A stretch of DNA of 64,000 bases from Anaeramoeba flamelloides (lineage: Eukaryota > Metamonada > Anaeramoebidae). Shown piece by piece: positions 50,453 through 62,174 of this stretch. Numbering within the stretch: position 1 is the stretch's first letter; each line of letters starts with the position of its first letter. The position numbers and the translations under genes were made by a program. The stretch is from the NCBI GenBank assembly GCA_027625915.1, contig JANTQA010000076.1, forward strand, positions 3,783,501 to 3,847,500, written 5' to 3'. The notes below the pieces were generated by a model that saw only the letters and a program-made list of their open reading frames with translations, did no database searches and had not been told where the DNA came from.

Positions 50453-50925
50453 AGTATGAAAATAATACCTGACAAGATTTTTAATTGTGAATAATAGTAA
50501 AATTGTTGTAAAATTTCTTTTATTTAAAAATCAAATCCTTTTATTTAAGAATCAAAGTTTTTCAAATTATAACCTATGACTTATTAGAATCATGATTAAT
50601 GATATTACACTTGTTCAAAACATCATTCAATAAATCAAAAAACAAGAATAAAAATTATCATTTTCCAAACTCTCTTAAACCTCTATAAAACCCGATTATT
50701 TTTCAAAAATTGTTGATCTACTTTAGTTATCAAATAAATTAAATGAGTATTCTAGATACACCTTACTTTAATTAACTTTACGTGAGGTTTATTAATCAGT
50801 TCATAAAAAATTTGTTCTTTATATAAAAGGATTTGATTTAAATTTATTTGTAATTACATAAAAATTTTACTAATATTAACAATTCAAAAATCTTTTCCAG
50901 TATTATTTTCATGTGCTATATTAAA
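50453..50925. mobile_element. Family F element, copy F3
   Basis: Same orientation as F2. It carries CCTGACAAGATTTTTAATTG on the left, GAGTATTCTAGATACACCTT inside, and the worn inverted right end TATTAACAATTCAAAAATCT. The outermost ends are eroded. Confidence 0.6.
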
Positions 50926-51363
50926 AAATAATATTTATGATGGAAATTTATTTATCATTTTTTTTATCAACATTTTTACTCAAAAATCAAACAAAATTTA
51001 AAAAAAAATCAACTTTTTGTCAAAAAAAACAAAAAGAAATTGAATAAAAAAAAAAGAGAAAAAGAAAAAGAAAAAGAAAGAATTATTAAATTAGAAATTA
51101 TTTATTTATTATTTAATTGTTTAATTTGAACCTATTTCATTTTTAAGGTAAAGGTAATTTATTCTTCACAAAAAGGAAAAGAAAATTTTATATAAAAATA
51201 TAGTTAAATAAATAAAGACTAACGAATAAACACCCAATTCCTTAAGGTTAGATATTATCACTTTTTTCAAAAAACATTAAAGAAAAAAAAAATATAGATT
51301 GCAATTTAGAAAATTCTTCTCAATTCACGGGTGTTCCCAATTACAAAATACCTTAATTTTTTT

Positions 51364-52122
51364 TTAATCTGAAGAAGAAAAGCTTGTTTCGGAAGAAGAA
51401 GAGGAAGAGGAGGAATAATAGCCAACGGAACTTTCTGAACTTGAGTCTCGTTTTTTTTTGTGTTTGGATCTTCGGTGTGAGCTGGAAGATCTTCTGTGCT
51501 TTTTCTTTTTTTTCATTTTTCTCTTCTTTTCCCGCATCCTTCTCATGTACTCTCTTTTCTTCTTTCTTTCCCTTCGTTTTTTTTTTTTTTGCTGCATTTT
51601 CAGGTACTGAATTGTGTCCTCGCTCAAAGACGAAGAGCTATCACTACTACTTTCCTTGAGGGGCTGTGGGTTGTTTTTTCTGTATTCCTTCATTTCTTCA
51701 GCATACCTTTTTTTGTTTACTTCTGATTGCTCTTGGTAACCCTTTTGTTTTTAGAAAAGACGTTGCAAGATTTTTGGAAAGAGCGAAAGATTCAAAGAAA
51801 AAAAATTTGAGAAAAGGAAAAAGATCCAAAAGAAATCAAGAAATCAAGAAATGAAAAAAAAAAAAGAAAAAAGTAGTCAAAAGATACTCACCTCCTTTCT
51901 TTCGTCTGGCAACTCATTCCAAAGTCGGCCAAGTTCTCGATTAATTTCTGCCATTCTCATCCCTGTTTTGTGGAGAGTAGGTCTCATGTCCGCTGCAAAT
52001 AAGAAATAAGCATTGCGTGGTCTTTTGGGTAAATTGGGATCACGTTTTTTCTTCTTCTTTTTCTTCTTCTTTTTTGGTTTGCGGTTTTTGATTGGTTTTG
52101 ATCTTTTTTGGTCAGAGCTCAT
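51364..52122 (-). CDS. HMG-box chromatin protein, two exons
   Basis: Exon 1 is 52122-51892 (77 codons from ATG) and exon 2 is 51741-51364 (125 codons plus TAA). The 150-bp intron (51891-51742) starts GTGAGTATC, ends AAAAG and is phase 0. The 202-aa product has a Lys-rich N-terminus (residues 1-27) and one HMG box at about residues 28-97: PKRPRNAYFLF, GRLWNELPDERKE, then across the splice GYQEQSEVNKKRYAEEMKEY, the normal W and aromatic spacing of the fold. A basic middle (KKKRRERKKKR) and a Ser/Glu-rich tail follow. HMG-box proteins of this type bend DNA non-specifically and act in chromatin or transcription; the acidic-serine tail probably tunes DNA binding. Splicing inside the box, with the family pattern continuing exactly across the join, supports the model strongly. 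Which HMGB/NHP6-like paralog it is cannot be told. Confidence 0.92.
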
Positions 52123-53414
52123 AATAATAATAGTTTTTTTGTTGTTTTTTTTTCTGTTACAAAAAATTAAAAGAGAAAAAATAAAGAATAATAAAAAATG
52201 TTTTCAATAAAAAAATGAAAAAAATTAAAAACACTAAAATAGTCAATTTAAAACACAAAGATTTTGTTTTTTGTACAAAAAAAATTACAATTTAATCAAA
52301 AAAGTAAATAGTAAGACCACAGATTAATAGATTTTGGTTTTTGTCTTATTTTTATTTTGGTGACTGTTAAAAAAAGTTTTTTTTTTTTAAATTTGTTCTG
52401 AAACCAACAAATCTTTTACTTTGGAAAAATGGTTGTTAGTGTGTAGTTAGACGTAATACTTTAATTTTCAAATTGGGACAATAATCTACCAAGATTTAAA
52501 CTTTTTGGTTTTGTTAAAAATTATTATTAAATTATCAGATTTTTGTTTAGTATCGAAGAAATATAACCATTCAACGTTTTTTCATTTATTATAATTTAAA
52601 ATTGATAATTTTTTTTTTTTGAAAATAAAAATCGTAAAATTATTGGATTATTTTTTAAAGATCAAATTTTATTCTTCTTCATTTATTCAAATTTCCACAA
52701 GAGAAATGAGCCCTATGCAGATTTAATCAAACAGAGTTTGACTTTACCAATCTTAAATATTTTCTTTCAAATTTAATTAAAATACGATAAAATTTCTACT
52801 GATTATCTTGTTTTTTCAATACTACTATTTTCCATTCATTTAAGGTATTAATTCGCCAAATATATCTTATAAGAATAAAAAAGCCAAAATAATGTATATA
52901 GCCATCAATTACTGTTTTATTTCAGTGTAATCATTATTATTATAAAAAGGAAGGAAAAGTGTTCAATAAACTGAAAATTTTTTTTAGCATTTATTCATCA
53001 GATACCACTATTAAGCTTTCTATTTAAATTGAGATTGGATCTTACATAGCTTAAATGATTAAAAGATTTTGTGTAGGCACACTAAGTTCCAAAAATGAAA
53101 AAGTGTTTACATTAATCCATGTTTTTGTCTTTTATTATTTTTTCAAAAAATTTATCTGTTGTTTTTGAAATTTTGATAAAAGAGTGTTGTTCTTCAGGAT
53201 TTTATTTTTTGGACGATTGGAATAATTGTATTTTTTTTTGGTTTTCAAGTCCTTCTACACTTTCAGAGTTTTGTTTGAGTTTAACAATGTCTTGAATGGT
53301 GTTTTATCAATTTAAACATTTTGTATAAAAAGAGTTCACACTTTGATAAACAGGAAATTGTAAAAAATTTTATTTTTACAATTGATTTTTAACGTTTTTT
53401 TTTCACAAAGTTCA

Positions 53415-53590
53415 TTTTTTAAAATAAAGGTTACTAAAAGTAGGTATTCAACAAAAGTTCAATTTTTTTGTCAAAAACACAACATAAATCATTATTAGAA
53501 TACCTTGAAAAAACAACCAATAATTACTCAAAAAAAACAACAATTATTGATTCAAATAACATTTAATTTCTTAATAAATCATATGTCCTT
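53415..53590 (+). repeat. Dispersed repeat O, copy 2
   Basis: Collinear with 28250-28450, sharing AATCATTATTAGAATACCTT and a downstream CTTAATAAATC-like end. It directly abuts family A copy A2. Confidence 0.45.
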
Positions 53591-53600
53591 AATAAAATTA

Positions 53601-53797
53601 CAGTCAGTTTCACTTTTAAGGCACAAAATTTCAACCAAATTTAAGTCACAATAAAAAATCTCAAATTTAGGCACAAAATTCAAATTCTAGTAAAATAAAT
53701 TGTAAAAAAAAAAAATCCAAAATTTGTGCTTTAATTTGAGATTTTTTTGTGCCTTAAATTTCGTTGAAAGTTTGTGCCTTAAAAGTGAAACTGACCG
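53601..53797. mobile_element. Family A MITE, copy A2
   Basis: A 197-bp palindromic element with ends CAGTCAGTTTCACTTTTAAG and AAAAGTGAAACTGACCG, flanked by TA (53599-53600 and 53798-53799). Confidence 0.88.
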
Positions 53798-54273
53798 TAA
53801 GCACTATTTTTTTTCTGATTAATATTTTTCGAAATCTAACCTTATAACTTAATTCAATTAACCACTGGGATAATTTTTTTTAGAATAAAAACACTCTCAA
53901 CTTTTGAATATCAAAAATATTTTTTGGAATTAATGTGCACTTTTTTAATTTTTTAGAAAAATTTAGGTTGAGAAAAGTTTGAAATCAAAGAATAAATTAA
54001 TATATTAAATTAGAATGCTTTTCCAGAGAGTTTATCCTTTTAGTTTAACTTTTTTTTTATTTTACCATTTAAAACTAAAAAAAACATTTGAGGACCAAAT
54101 TAGTGCCTTTTGTGAAAAGAAAATTCCCATAATTTAGAATTTGTTTTTGTAAATGAGTTAAAACAAGATAGCGTATCTAAAAATATACATAATTTCAAGT
54201 TTGAATTCAATGATTTTGGCAAAAAATGTTTTCAAGAAAAAGCTAAATTGAAACTTTATTTATTTTTATTTTA

Positions 54274-54468
54274 TAACCAGTTTCACTTTTAAGGCACAAA
54301 CTTTCAACGAAATTTAAGGCACAAAAAAATCTCAAATTAAAGCACAAATTTTGGAATTTTTTTTTACAATTTATTTTTACTAGAATCTGAATTTTGTACT
54401 TTAATTTGAGATTTTTGTTGTGCCTTAAATTTCCTTGAAAGTTTGTGCCTTAAAAGTGAAACTGACTG
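54274..54468. mobile_element. Family A MITE, copy A3
   Basis: The right end is intact (GTGAAACTGACTG then TA at 54469-54470). The left end is worn (CCAGTTTCACTTTTAAGG). The internal palindrome is intact. Confidence 0.82.
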
Positions 54469-54491
54469 TATGATTTTTTTAATTGTATTAA

Positions 54492-54770
54492 TGGAAACTA
54501 TTTGATCAGTTTTTCATTTTTAGTGTTTTTTGGGTCGTATGGACATATTATCAAAAAAAACTGGTTATTAAACACAAAGCAGATTCAGATCATTTAGAAC
54601 TATTCGTTCAAACATGTATTAGATCAGTATTCAATAAAAAAGGATCTAATCAATTAATCGAGATCATAAAGCACAATTTACAATCTATTGGGATCGAAAC
54701 AAAACAGCAAAAGGAAAATCAAGTGGAAATTAGGTCTAAATACCACTTAAATACCATTAATATAAATTAA
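54492..54770 (+). pseudogene. Coding-like relic without start codon
   Basis: An open frame of 92 codons to TAA has no ATG. The translation is protein-like (WVVWTYYQKKL, then KADSDHLELFVQTCIRSVFN, then LIEIIKHNLQSIGIE), and GC content is higher than in the surroundings. A pyrimidine-rich ATTTTTAG at 54516-54523 could be a splice acceptor, making this a last exon whose upstream part is lost or unseen beyond A3. I do not recognise the family. At this base composition about one open frame of this length per window is expected by chance; composition is the main support. Confidence 0.35.
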
Positions 54771-55079
54771 ATCCTACATTTTGTTCAACAATCCGTTTTG
54801 ACTTCAATAAATATTTTTTTTCAAGTTTTTATTGTAGTTTTGGAATTTTTTGGTTTTTAATTGTTGTTTCGAAAAATGTTGAATGGTGTTTTATGTTATT
54901 CATTTTTGTTTCAATGGAAAGTTTTCTAGAGTGTCTTGATTTTTAACAGTGAAGTATGTATTGACAATAGTATTGTAATTTCATCAAAATATAATCAAAA
55001 ATTTTTTTTTTAAAGATCCATCAATTTATTTTTATATTCTAATTGAATGAAAACACCCCAAAGATATTTTTCATTATCC

Positions 55080-55530
55080 AATGAGAATTGATGTTTTTAG
55101 AGATCTAATTAGCTCTCATTATTACTCAAAACGTTATTTTGTAAATTTTTAGCCAAAGCTCATGTTGAATTTTATTGGTATAAAATTTCAGCTGATTAAC
55201 TTTTTTTCTATTCTGGAATATTGTTTCATCTAGGATTCTTGGTTAACCGATAATAAACATCATAAAAAAGAACAGTTAAATAAATAAAAGTTCACCAATT
55301 ACAAGAGATGGTTTCAAGGCTATTGGCTAAAGGTAAAAAATGAAAATAAAGTGAAAATTTTGGGATCATTTCTTTTTCAAAAAACTTGAAAAATTTTGAA
55401 ATCATTTTGCACATTTCGATAGATACAAAACAGTTTCTCAGTAAATCTTTATCTTTTTTCTTTGTTTTTTTTTTCCGATCAAATTAAAAGATTTGGTGGT
55501 TTTAGATTTTGGTAACAAGTTTGTATAAAT
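55080..55530 (+). repeat. Dispersed repeat L, copy L2 (empty site for element M)
   Basis: Collinear with L1 and uninterrupted. At the place where L1 carries the 500-bp M1, L2 reads GGTTTCAAGGCTATTGGC, a single CAAG in place of the two TTAA copies. Landmarks are TTTCAGCTGATTAACTTTTT and CAAAAAACTTGAAAAA. Confidence 0.65.
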
Positions 55531-55656
55531 TTGATTGGGTGGTTCAAAAATAGATGAATGAAGTTGGAATATCGTGGAACAATGATTGATAAAAAATACT
55601 ATTGTAAATACTTTTTAATTTGGAAAAGAAAGTTTTACTTAGCTGTATTTTTAATA

Positions 55657-55852
55657 CAGCCAGTTTCACTTTTAAGGCACAAACCTTCAATGAAATTTAA
55701 GGCACAAAAAAAATCTCAAATTAAGGCACAAATTTTGTAATTTTTTTTTTACAATTTATTTTTACTAAAATTTGAATTTTGTGCCTTAATTTGAGATTTT
55801 TTTGTGCCTTAAATTTCGTTGAAGGTTTGTGCCTTAAAAGTGAAACTGACTG
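55657..55852. mobile_element. Family A MITE, copy A4
   Basis: A 196-bp palindrome with ends CAGCCAGTTTCACTTTTAAG and AAAAGTGAAACTGACTG, flanked by TA (55655-55656 and 55853-55854). Confidence 0.88.
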
Positions 55853-56414
55853 TAAACAATAGAATAAATTTTAAAAACAATAATTAAAAAAAAAAAAAAC
55901 ATTCTTAAAAAAAAAAAAAAAACCAAAAATTATTTACAAAAACAATACAAACAATTTTCAAAAACACAAATTAAAAACCAAACATGGATTATTTAACATA
56001 CTGTATTTTAGATTTAAAAATTTTTCTGTCCGTGATAAAGTAGAAAATCCATTGTATGCGTTACCTCCCTTTCTATACACCCTGGATTGAGTTTTAATTC
56101 CAAATATTAAACTTCATATTATTCATCAAAAGCAAATTATTTCTCAAAATAATTCTTTGATTTAAGGGACTAGTCTCTATTATTATTATTTTTTTTTTTT
56201 GAACAATTTCGAAATAAGGATTCCTTATAGAAATGTAGTTTAAAACTGAAAATAAACAGGCATTTTCTTAACCACAAGAGTAAATATAAAACTGGGATCC
56301 AAATTTTTTTATTGCTCAAAAAATTCAAAATTTTCTTAAATATCGATTTTTGGTGTTTAGAAGTCTCTAAGACGTCTATTTTTCGAGATATTGCCCAAAA
56401 TCGATTTTTATATA

Positions 56415-56611
56415 CAGTCAGTTCCACTTTTAAGGCACAAACTTTCAACCAAATTTAAGGCACAAAAAAAATCTCAAATTAAGGCACAAAATTCAGATTC
56501 TAGTAAAAATAAATTGTAAAAAAATAAATTCCAAATTTTGTGCTTTAATTTGAGATTTTTTTGTGCCTTAAATTTCGTTGAAAGTTTGTGCCTTAAAAGT
56601 GGAACTGACTG
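56415..56611. mobile_element. Family A MITE, copy A5
   Basis: A 197-bp palindrome with perfect ends CAGTCAGTTCCACTTTTAAG and its complement, flanked by TA (56413-56414 and 56612-56613). Like A1, both ends carry the TTCC subtype rather than TTTC. Confidence 0.9.
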
Positions 56612-57029
56612 TACAAATTTTTTAATAGTGATTTTTCACAACTATTTTGGACAATAACTCGAAAAATATAAGAGCCCCAAAAAATGAAAAATTGAGATTG
56701 TTTTTATATTTTTTAAATAGTGTTCCCCATATGTTAAAATTAATTTTAAACTTTTTTTTGAAAAAAAAAAAAAAAAATTTTTTTAATTGTAGGTTTTAGT
56801 ATATATAAATAATTAAAAATCTTCTACTCCTCACACGGAAAAAACTACTTAGTTACCAACATTTATCCGAATTTTGGTACCTAAAGAGGATTTGTATTTT
56901 TGAAAAAAAATTTTTTTTGAAAAGTTTTAAAGGTAAATTCAGGTAGCAAACATATATACTTTAATTGATCAAATTATATATAAAAATTTAAAAAAAAATA
57001 AAAAAAAACTATTAATTTAATTGATATTA

Positions 57030-57104
57030 TCAGTAATCGAACCCCGACTAAACACTTTTTGAATTTTGAGATATCGGTACTCTACCGCTGGGCTAATGAG
57101 TAAT
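57030..57104 (-). pseudogene. tRNA-like sequence or tRNA-derived SINE head
   Basis: Read on the minus strand it has a good A box (TAGCCCAGCGGTAGAGT, 57095-57079) and a near-consensus B box (GGTTCGATTAC, 57043-57033) at tRNA-like spacing. The acceptor, anticodon and T stems do not pair properly, so it is not a functional tRNA. It is either a decayed tRNA gene or the promoter head of a tRNA-derived SINE. Confidence 0.5.
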
Positions 57105-57169
57105 TATTGGATATTTTAAAATTATCAAATTTTGAAGATAATCGAATTGAATTTTTAATTGAGTAATTT

Positions 57170-57172
<3 letters not shown>

Positions 57173-57205
<33 letters not shown>
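57173..57205. repeat. TA microsatellite
   Basis: About 16 uninterrupted TA units, 69 bases from the tRNA-like sequence. Confidence 0.95.
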
Positions 57206-57207
<2 letters not shown>

Positions 57208-58871
57208 AAAAAAACAAAAACTATAAGTTTTTTTAAGATGAAATTTTTTTTTTTCATTGTAAAAAAATTAAAAAATTTAAAATTAAATTGAAAAAAGTTA
57301 TAAAAAAATTTTTTTTTGAAAAAAATCATTTTAATAGGAAACCCTAGTAAAAATTTGTTTTTAATTTTTTAGCATTTTTTTTTTATTTTTCTAGTGATTA
57401 CACTAGAAAAAATTTGAAAAAATGATTATTAAGATAAAATAAGATGAGTTCTAGAAAAATTTTTTTCAAAATATTGATTATGTGATTTTTTTTCTGTTAA
57501 ATTAGAAAAAAATAAAATTTTACTAGAGTTTTCCAATTAAACAAAAATTTTTTTTAAACATTGTTTTTCAGTGAGAATAAAAATAAAAATCATTTTTTTG
57601 AGATGTTTATAAAAAAAATTTTTTTTAAAGTGACCTATTTTTACTACATTTAAAAAAATTTAAAAAAAATTTTTTTATATACATTTTTTAAAATTTTCAA
57701 TTTTGAAAAAAGTCAAAAACGCCCATTTTAAATACAAAATAATTTCGAAACCACTTACTATCATAAAATTTAAATTTAAAAACGTGACAAAAAAAATCAA
57801 AATAAAAAATTTTTGTAAAAAATTTTTTGTATATATTGAAAAGATTTTTATATTTCATTTTTACAACTAATATATAGTTAAACTTATGTATTTTTATATT
57901 TAACTTGGATCAAAGCCAAAATAAAAATAAAAAAATTTTTCAAATTTAGAAATTTATAACTTTTTTATTTTCAAATATATTACTTATATAAAATTTGAGT
58001 AAAAAAAAATATGGGAAAATCAAAAGAGTAGTAAAAAAATTTTCAAAAAAAAATATTTTTTTAAACCTTAATTTTTTCAATTTTTTTCACCAAAATCATA
58101 TTTTTGATCAAAAAATACCCTAGTAAAATGATCTTAAAAACGTTAAAAAAAAAATTTATTTTTGTGTAAAATTGGACCTTTTTTAGAAATGAAAAATTCA
58201 AAATTTCAAAAAAAAAATTTTTTTGACGAAAAATTGAAAATGGAGAATAACTTCTAAAATAGAGGAGATAAAGCGCTCTAAACTTGAAAAATCAATTTTT
58301 AAGATAAATTGGAGGTTAGAAATCGAATAATTTGCACAGATATCCTATATTTAAAATTTTGATTTTTTTCAATTTATACTTGTTTCTAAGTATTGAACAA
58401 AAAATTTTCTTCATCTCTATTAAATTTTTTATCTAAATTTAATAGAGATTCACCCCTTAACCAAAAAATTTTTTGAAGAATATCAAGATTATATATCAGA
58501 ATTGAAATTTACCAATATGCTCATAAACGAAACAATTATTATATTTTTTGTAAGATTTTTGTGGATGAACTAAAAAATTGAAAAAAAAAAACATTTTTCA
58601 AGGAGAGATTATTTCCAAAAATAAATAACCCCGTATTTTAAGTGTATTACTATCAATGTCAAATTTTATTCTTACTTTCAAGTCAAATACCATGAAAAGT
58701 TCTCTTAGTTAAAATATATAAAAATTTGATCCTCATCAATTAAGGACAGCCTTCCCACCCCTGACATGGATAGTTATTGTGCTATTTTACTTTTATGCCA
58801 CAAAAAGAATTTCCAATCTGAAGAAATTGGACAAAAAAAATTACTATTTCAAAAAAAAAAACTTTTCAATA

Positions 58872-59068
58872 CAGTCAGTTTCACTTTTAAGGCACAAACT
58901 TTCAACGAAATTTAAGGCACAATAAAAATCTCAAATTAAGGCACAAAATTCAAATTCTAGGGAAAATAAATTGTAAAAAAAAAAATTCCAAATTTTGTGC
59001 TTTAATTTGAGATTTTTTTGTGCCTTAAATTTTGTTGAAAGTTTGTGCCTTAAAAGTGAAACTGACTG
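58872..59068. mobile_element. Family A MITE, copy A6, inside M2
   Basis: A 197-bp palindrome with perfect ends CAGTCAGTTTCACTTTTAAG and its complement, flanked by TA (58870-58871 and 59069-59070). M1 shows the uninterrupted M sequence, so A6 is younger than M2. Confidence 0.9.
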
Positions 59069-59353
59069 TATATTTTGGAAACGAAAATTGAAAAAAAAAA
59101 TGATTTTAAGGATTTTACTAGCGCAACTTCAAATTTAAAAACATTCAAAAACTGTAAAAGCCAATTTAGGATTTTTAGACCAGCTTGGGATTTTTTTGTG
59201 TTTATATATTTGAAATGGAAATTTTGGAAAGGTAAATTCAAATTTTGGTAAGATCGAAGAAAGGTTGAATTGCCAAAATTTATTGAAATTCCAAAAATTT
59301 AAATACTTTTTAAATGAAATCCCCGACCTGTAAAATTAACTAGTGTTATAGTA

Positions 59354-59368
59354 CCCCCCCCCCCCCCC
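59354..59368 (+). repeat. 15-base C homopolymer
   Basis: Fifteen consecutive C in a region about 80% A+T. It lies in the eroded right part of M2, where M1 has only GTAGGGTG. Confidence 0.95.
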
Positions 59369-60263
59369 AAGAGCATTTTTATCAACAATTTCTCCAATTT
59401 TACCCTGTGACACAATATTTTAAAAAAAAATTCTTTCTATTATCCCACATCCTCGTTTAAAGAGAATCCCCCCTGTTAATGTATTAATACTTCCCAAGTA
59501 AAAGTCTAATATTAAGGTATGTCATTATTGGGTCTAAATCATACCAGTGAACCATGTATGAAACATTTCTTAAAACAAATCAATAAGTAATATTATTTGT
59601 TGACCCCCCGATTAAAATAAAATGGTTTTATTTATCATCTGTCTAATAATTTTTGACAATAATCTGCAATTTGAGACAAATTTAAAGATTGAATCATTAC
59701 TTTAAAGACTCCAAAAGTAAAAATCACCTTTCTTAAAATTATCTCAAATTTTTATAAGTATGCTAAAAAATTCAATTAATCTGAAAATTATAAATAATTA
59801 ACCAATGTATTGTTTTGACAAATTATTTCAGAAATCTTAGAAATATATTTATGTTACAATTATCTTCATAAAAAAGGAAATAAAACTAACCAGTCTTTTT
59901 GGTTTTTATGCGAATAATTATTGACATAATCTATGAAATTAAAAAATTCAAAAAATAACAACCTTTTCCAAGTTCTAAATATAGATTATTAAACACCTGA
60001 AATACTATATTTTTTGGTGGTTCTATTTTTATATTTGGAAAAGGAATTAAAAAAAAATTTCTAAAAAAAGACAATTTTTAATAGGGATCCTTATTAAAAA
60101 AAAATTTATAATTTATTGATCAATCATATTTATAATAGTTTATCTTTTTTAGCCATGTGGACCATATTGCATTTATTCCCTTTACAACCAATTATAAAAC
60201 ACCTTAATTCGAACTAGGTCAACGATGAAACTAATCGGACGAGAAAGAAAGATTTTTAAACCC

Positions 60264-60462
60264 CATTTCAAAAATTATGACTCACCTGGAATAATATATT
60301 TCTAAAAAAAAAATTATCCTTTGGTATTCAAGAACAATTGATAACCCAATCTGATTTGTAATTTACTTTTAAATCATTCTAAATATACAAAAACCTGATA
60401 TTTTAAAAATTAAAAAACACAAAACCAAAAACAAAAAAAAGTGAGTAACAATTTTTGAAATG
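60264..60462. mobile_element. Element I2, inverted copy of I1
   Basis: Ends are CATTTCAAAAATTATGACTC and the inverted GTGAGTAACAATTTTTGAAA. The interior is the reverse complement of I1 (CCTGATATTTTAAA against TTTAAAATATCAGG). Confidence 0.7.
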
Positions 60463-62059
60463 AGCATTACCAATTTTTTATTACTGAAATTTCAATGAAA
60501 AAAAGTTAACAATCAGATTTTTTACTAATAATTATTTTTATTTTAAAAGAAATTACATAACCATCAATTTTGTTAGTGATTATTTATATTTTAGAAGTCA
60601 ATTTTTTTTTAACTGGGTTTCTTAAAAAAAGAAATCAAAAAAAAAAAAACCATTTTTTAAATACAAGACAATCAATAAGCGAAAAGATTAAGATGAAAAC
60701 TGACATTGAATAGATTTTATTTTCTCCCAAACAGACCTTTTTATATAAAATGGTCTTAAAAGATGAGTGAGTTGAATGCTTAATCTGTAGAAAAAATTTT
60801 TTTAAAAGAACATTGGGCTTTAAAAATTGTTAAAAGGTTTGCAAATTTACAAATAATTTTCATAATAATTGTTTAGAAGACAGAGATCACAAAAAAACAA
60901 GTGTTGGTAACATAAAGCTAATTTTTTACAGTCGGTTCCACTTTTAAGACACAAAATTTGATGGAAATTTAAGACACCAATAAAATAACAAATTAAAGCT
61001 CATTTAATGAAATTTTTTATTTAGAAATTATTTTATTAGAATTCAAATTTTGTGCCTTAATTTGAGATTTTTAGTGTGCCTTAAGGACTATCTAAAAAAA
61101 GGCCATTTTGGGGGTAAAGTGGGTTAAAACATCACAGTTTTAGACTCTTTATCTTTTTCAATTAACGAGAAACCTAAAATGCAAAATTTTTTCGGAATTT
61201 TTTTGCCAATTTTTTGCAATTTTTTCAAAGGCAAAAACATTTTTTGAATGTTCAATTTCTTTTGTCATTTTTTTCATCGCATCTAATTTTTAGCAACCCC
61301 AAAAAAAATGAAAAAGAAATTGTTTTTTCTTTTCAAAGCCAAATTGACGATATTTGATTTCATCGTTTCCAACAAAAAGTTTTTTTTTTGTCGAAAAGAA
61401 CACATAAAAAATTTTTTTACAAATAAGATCAAAAAAATTCTAAAAAAAAAACAAAAAGAAAATAAGTAAAAAAAAAAAAAGAAAAGTTTATTTATCAAAA
61501 AAAGGAAAAGAACCCCCTTTAAGATTTTTTAACTATATTAGAGAATAGTATTTGGGTGAAAACCAAGTATTTTTTGTAATTTTAATAATAAATGTACACT
61601 TCCATTCTAAGAATATTGGAAGTTCAGTTTTTTGCAGGTATGTGCAAGTCATTAGTGGAATATAATGTAGAGACTTGTGAGTTTTTTTCTGGACTTTTTT
61701 TTTGTTGTGGATCATTTGATTGTTTTTGTTTTTGTAATTTTTTGGGAATTTTGGGTTGCAGTTTTGAAAACTTTCTAACACAGCGTTCTGCTGCGGTTCT
61801 TTGAAATTGTTTTTTGGCTATTGGTTTGGGGATTTAATTTAGTGTCTTGAATATTTCTTTTATCGAATAAAAAGAAAATAAAAATAAGAAAATAAGAAAA
61901 AAATAAAAAAATAAAAAAAATCCTCTTCGCAAATGAGAAAAACAAATAATGAAAATGAATGACAAATAAAAAACAAATCACTTCTAACTTTTCCCCTTTT
62001 CATTTTAAATTTTTTTTAAAATGACAAAGAAAAAATTTCATTTCGATAAATTTAATGTA

Positions 62060-62155
62060 CACAACCCAACCATGATCGTTCTAATTGAAGTATTGTCTTA
62101 CAATCGATTTTTAGCTCTGAAAAATGAAAGTTAGAACGATCATGGTTGGGTTGTG
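62060..62155. repeat. Perfect 25-bp inverted repeat inside element J
   Basis: The left arm (62060-62084) begins CACAACCCAACCATGATCGT. The right arm (62131-62155) is its exact complement, with a 46-base loop. Its base composition is far less AT-rich than the rest. It may be the ends of a tiny foldback insertion or a structured RNA. Confidence 0.8.
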
Positions 62156-62174
62156 GTTTTCAGTAATAAGTTTG

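Larger units (their letters stand above)
45826..51363. other. 5.5-kb gene-free block
   Basis: It holds a possible orphan exon or relic on the minus strand (45963-46056), a strong hairpin (49147-49217), a short hairpin at 48264-48289 (GTTAGACAA ... TTGTCTAAT) and F3 (50453-50925). ORFs at 48851-49156 and 49921-50148 lie over hairpin or AT-rich sequence and start at TTG. Elsewhere I see nothing. Confidence 0.55.
56640..58740. other. 2.1-kb block of A-run/T-run junctions
   Basis: The segment is built from recurring A(n)T(n) blocks such as AAAAATTTTTTT, with almost no G or C. It includes a TA microsatellite (57173-57205) and a tRNA-like sequence. No ORF of note. Texture differs from both neighbours, and it may be a single old insertion or an expanded low-complexity region. 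Confidence 0.5.
58744..59410. mobile_element. Element M, copy M2, interrupted by family A
   Basis: The left end GGACAGCCTTCCCACCCCTG follows TTAA (58740-58743) and matches the left end of M1. Similarity continues through GAAATTGGACAAAAAAA, then beyond the inserted A6 through CAAATTTAAAAACATTCAAA. The right end is eroded around a poly-C run, so the right target copy cannot be read. Confidence 0.6.

Noticed and set aside
57030-57104. Functional tRNA gene
   Set aside because: Acceptor, anticodon and T stems do not pair; only the promoter boxes are good.
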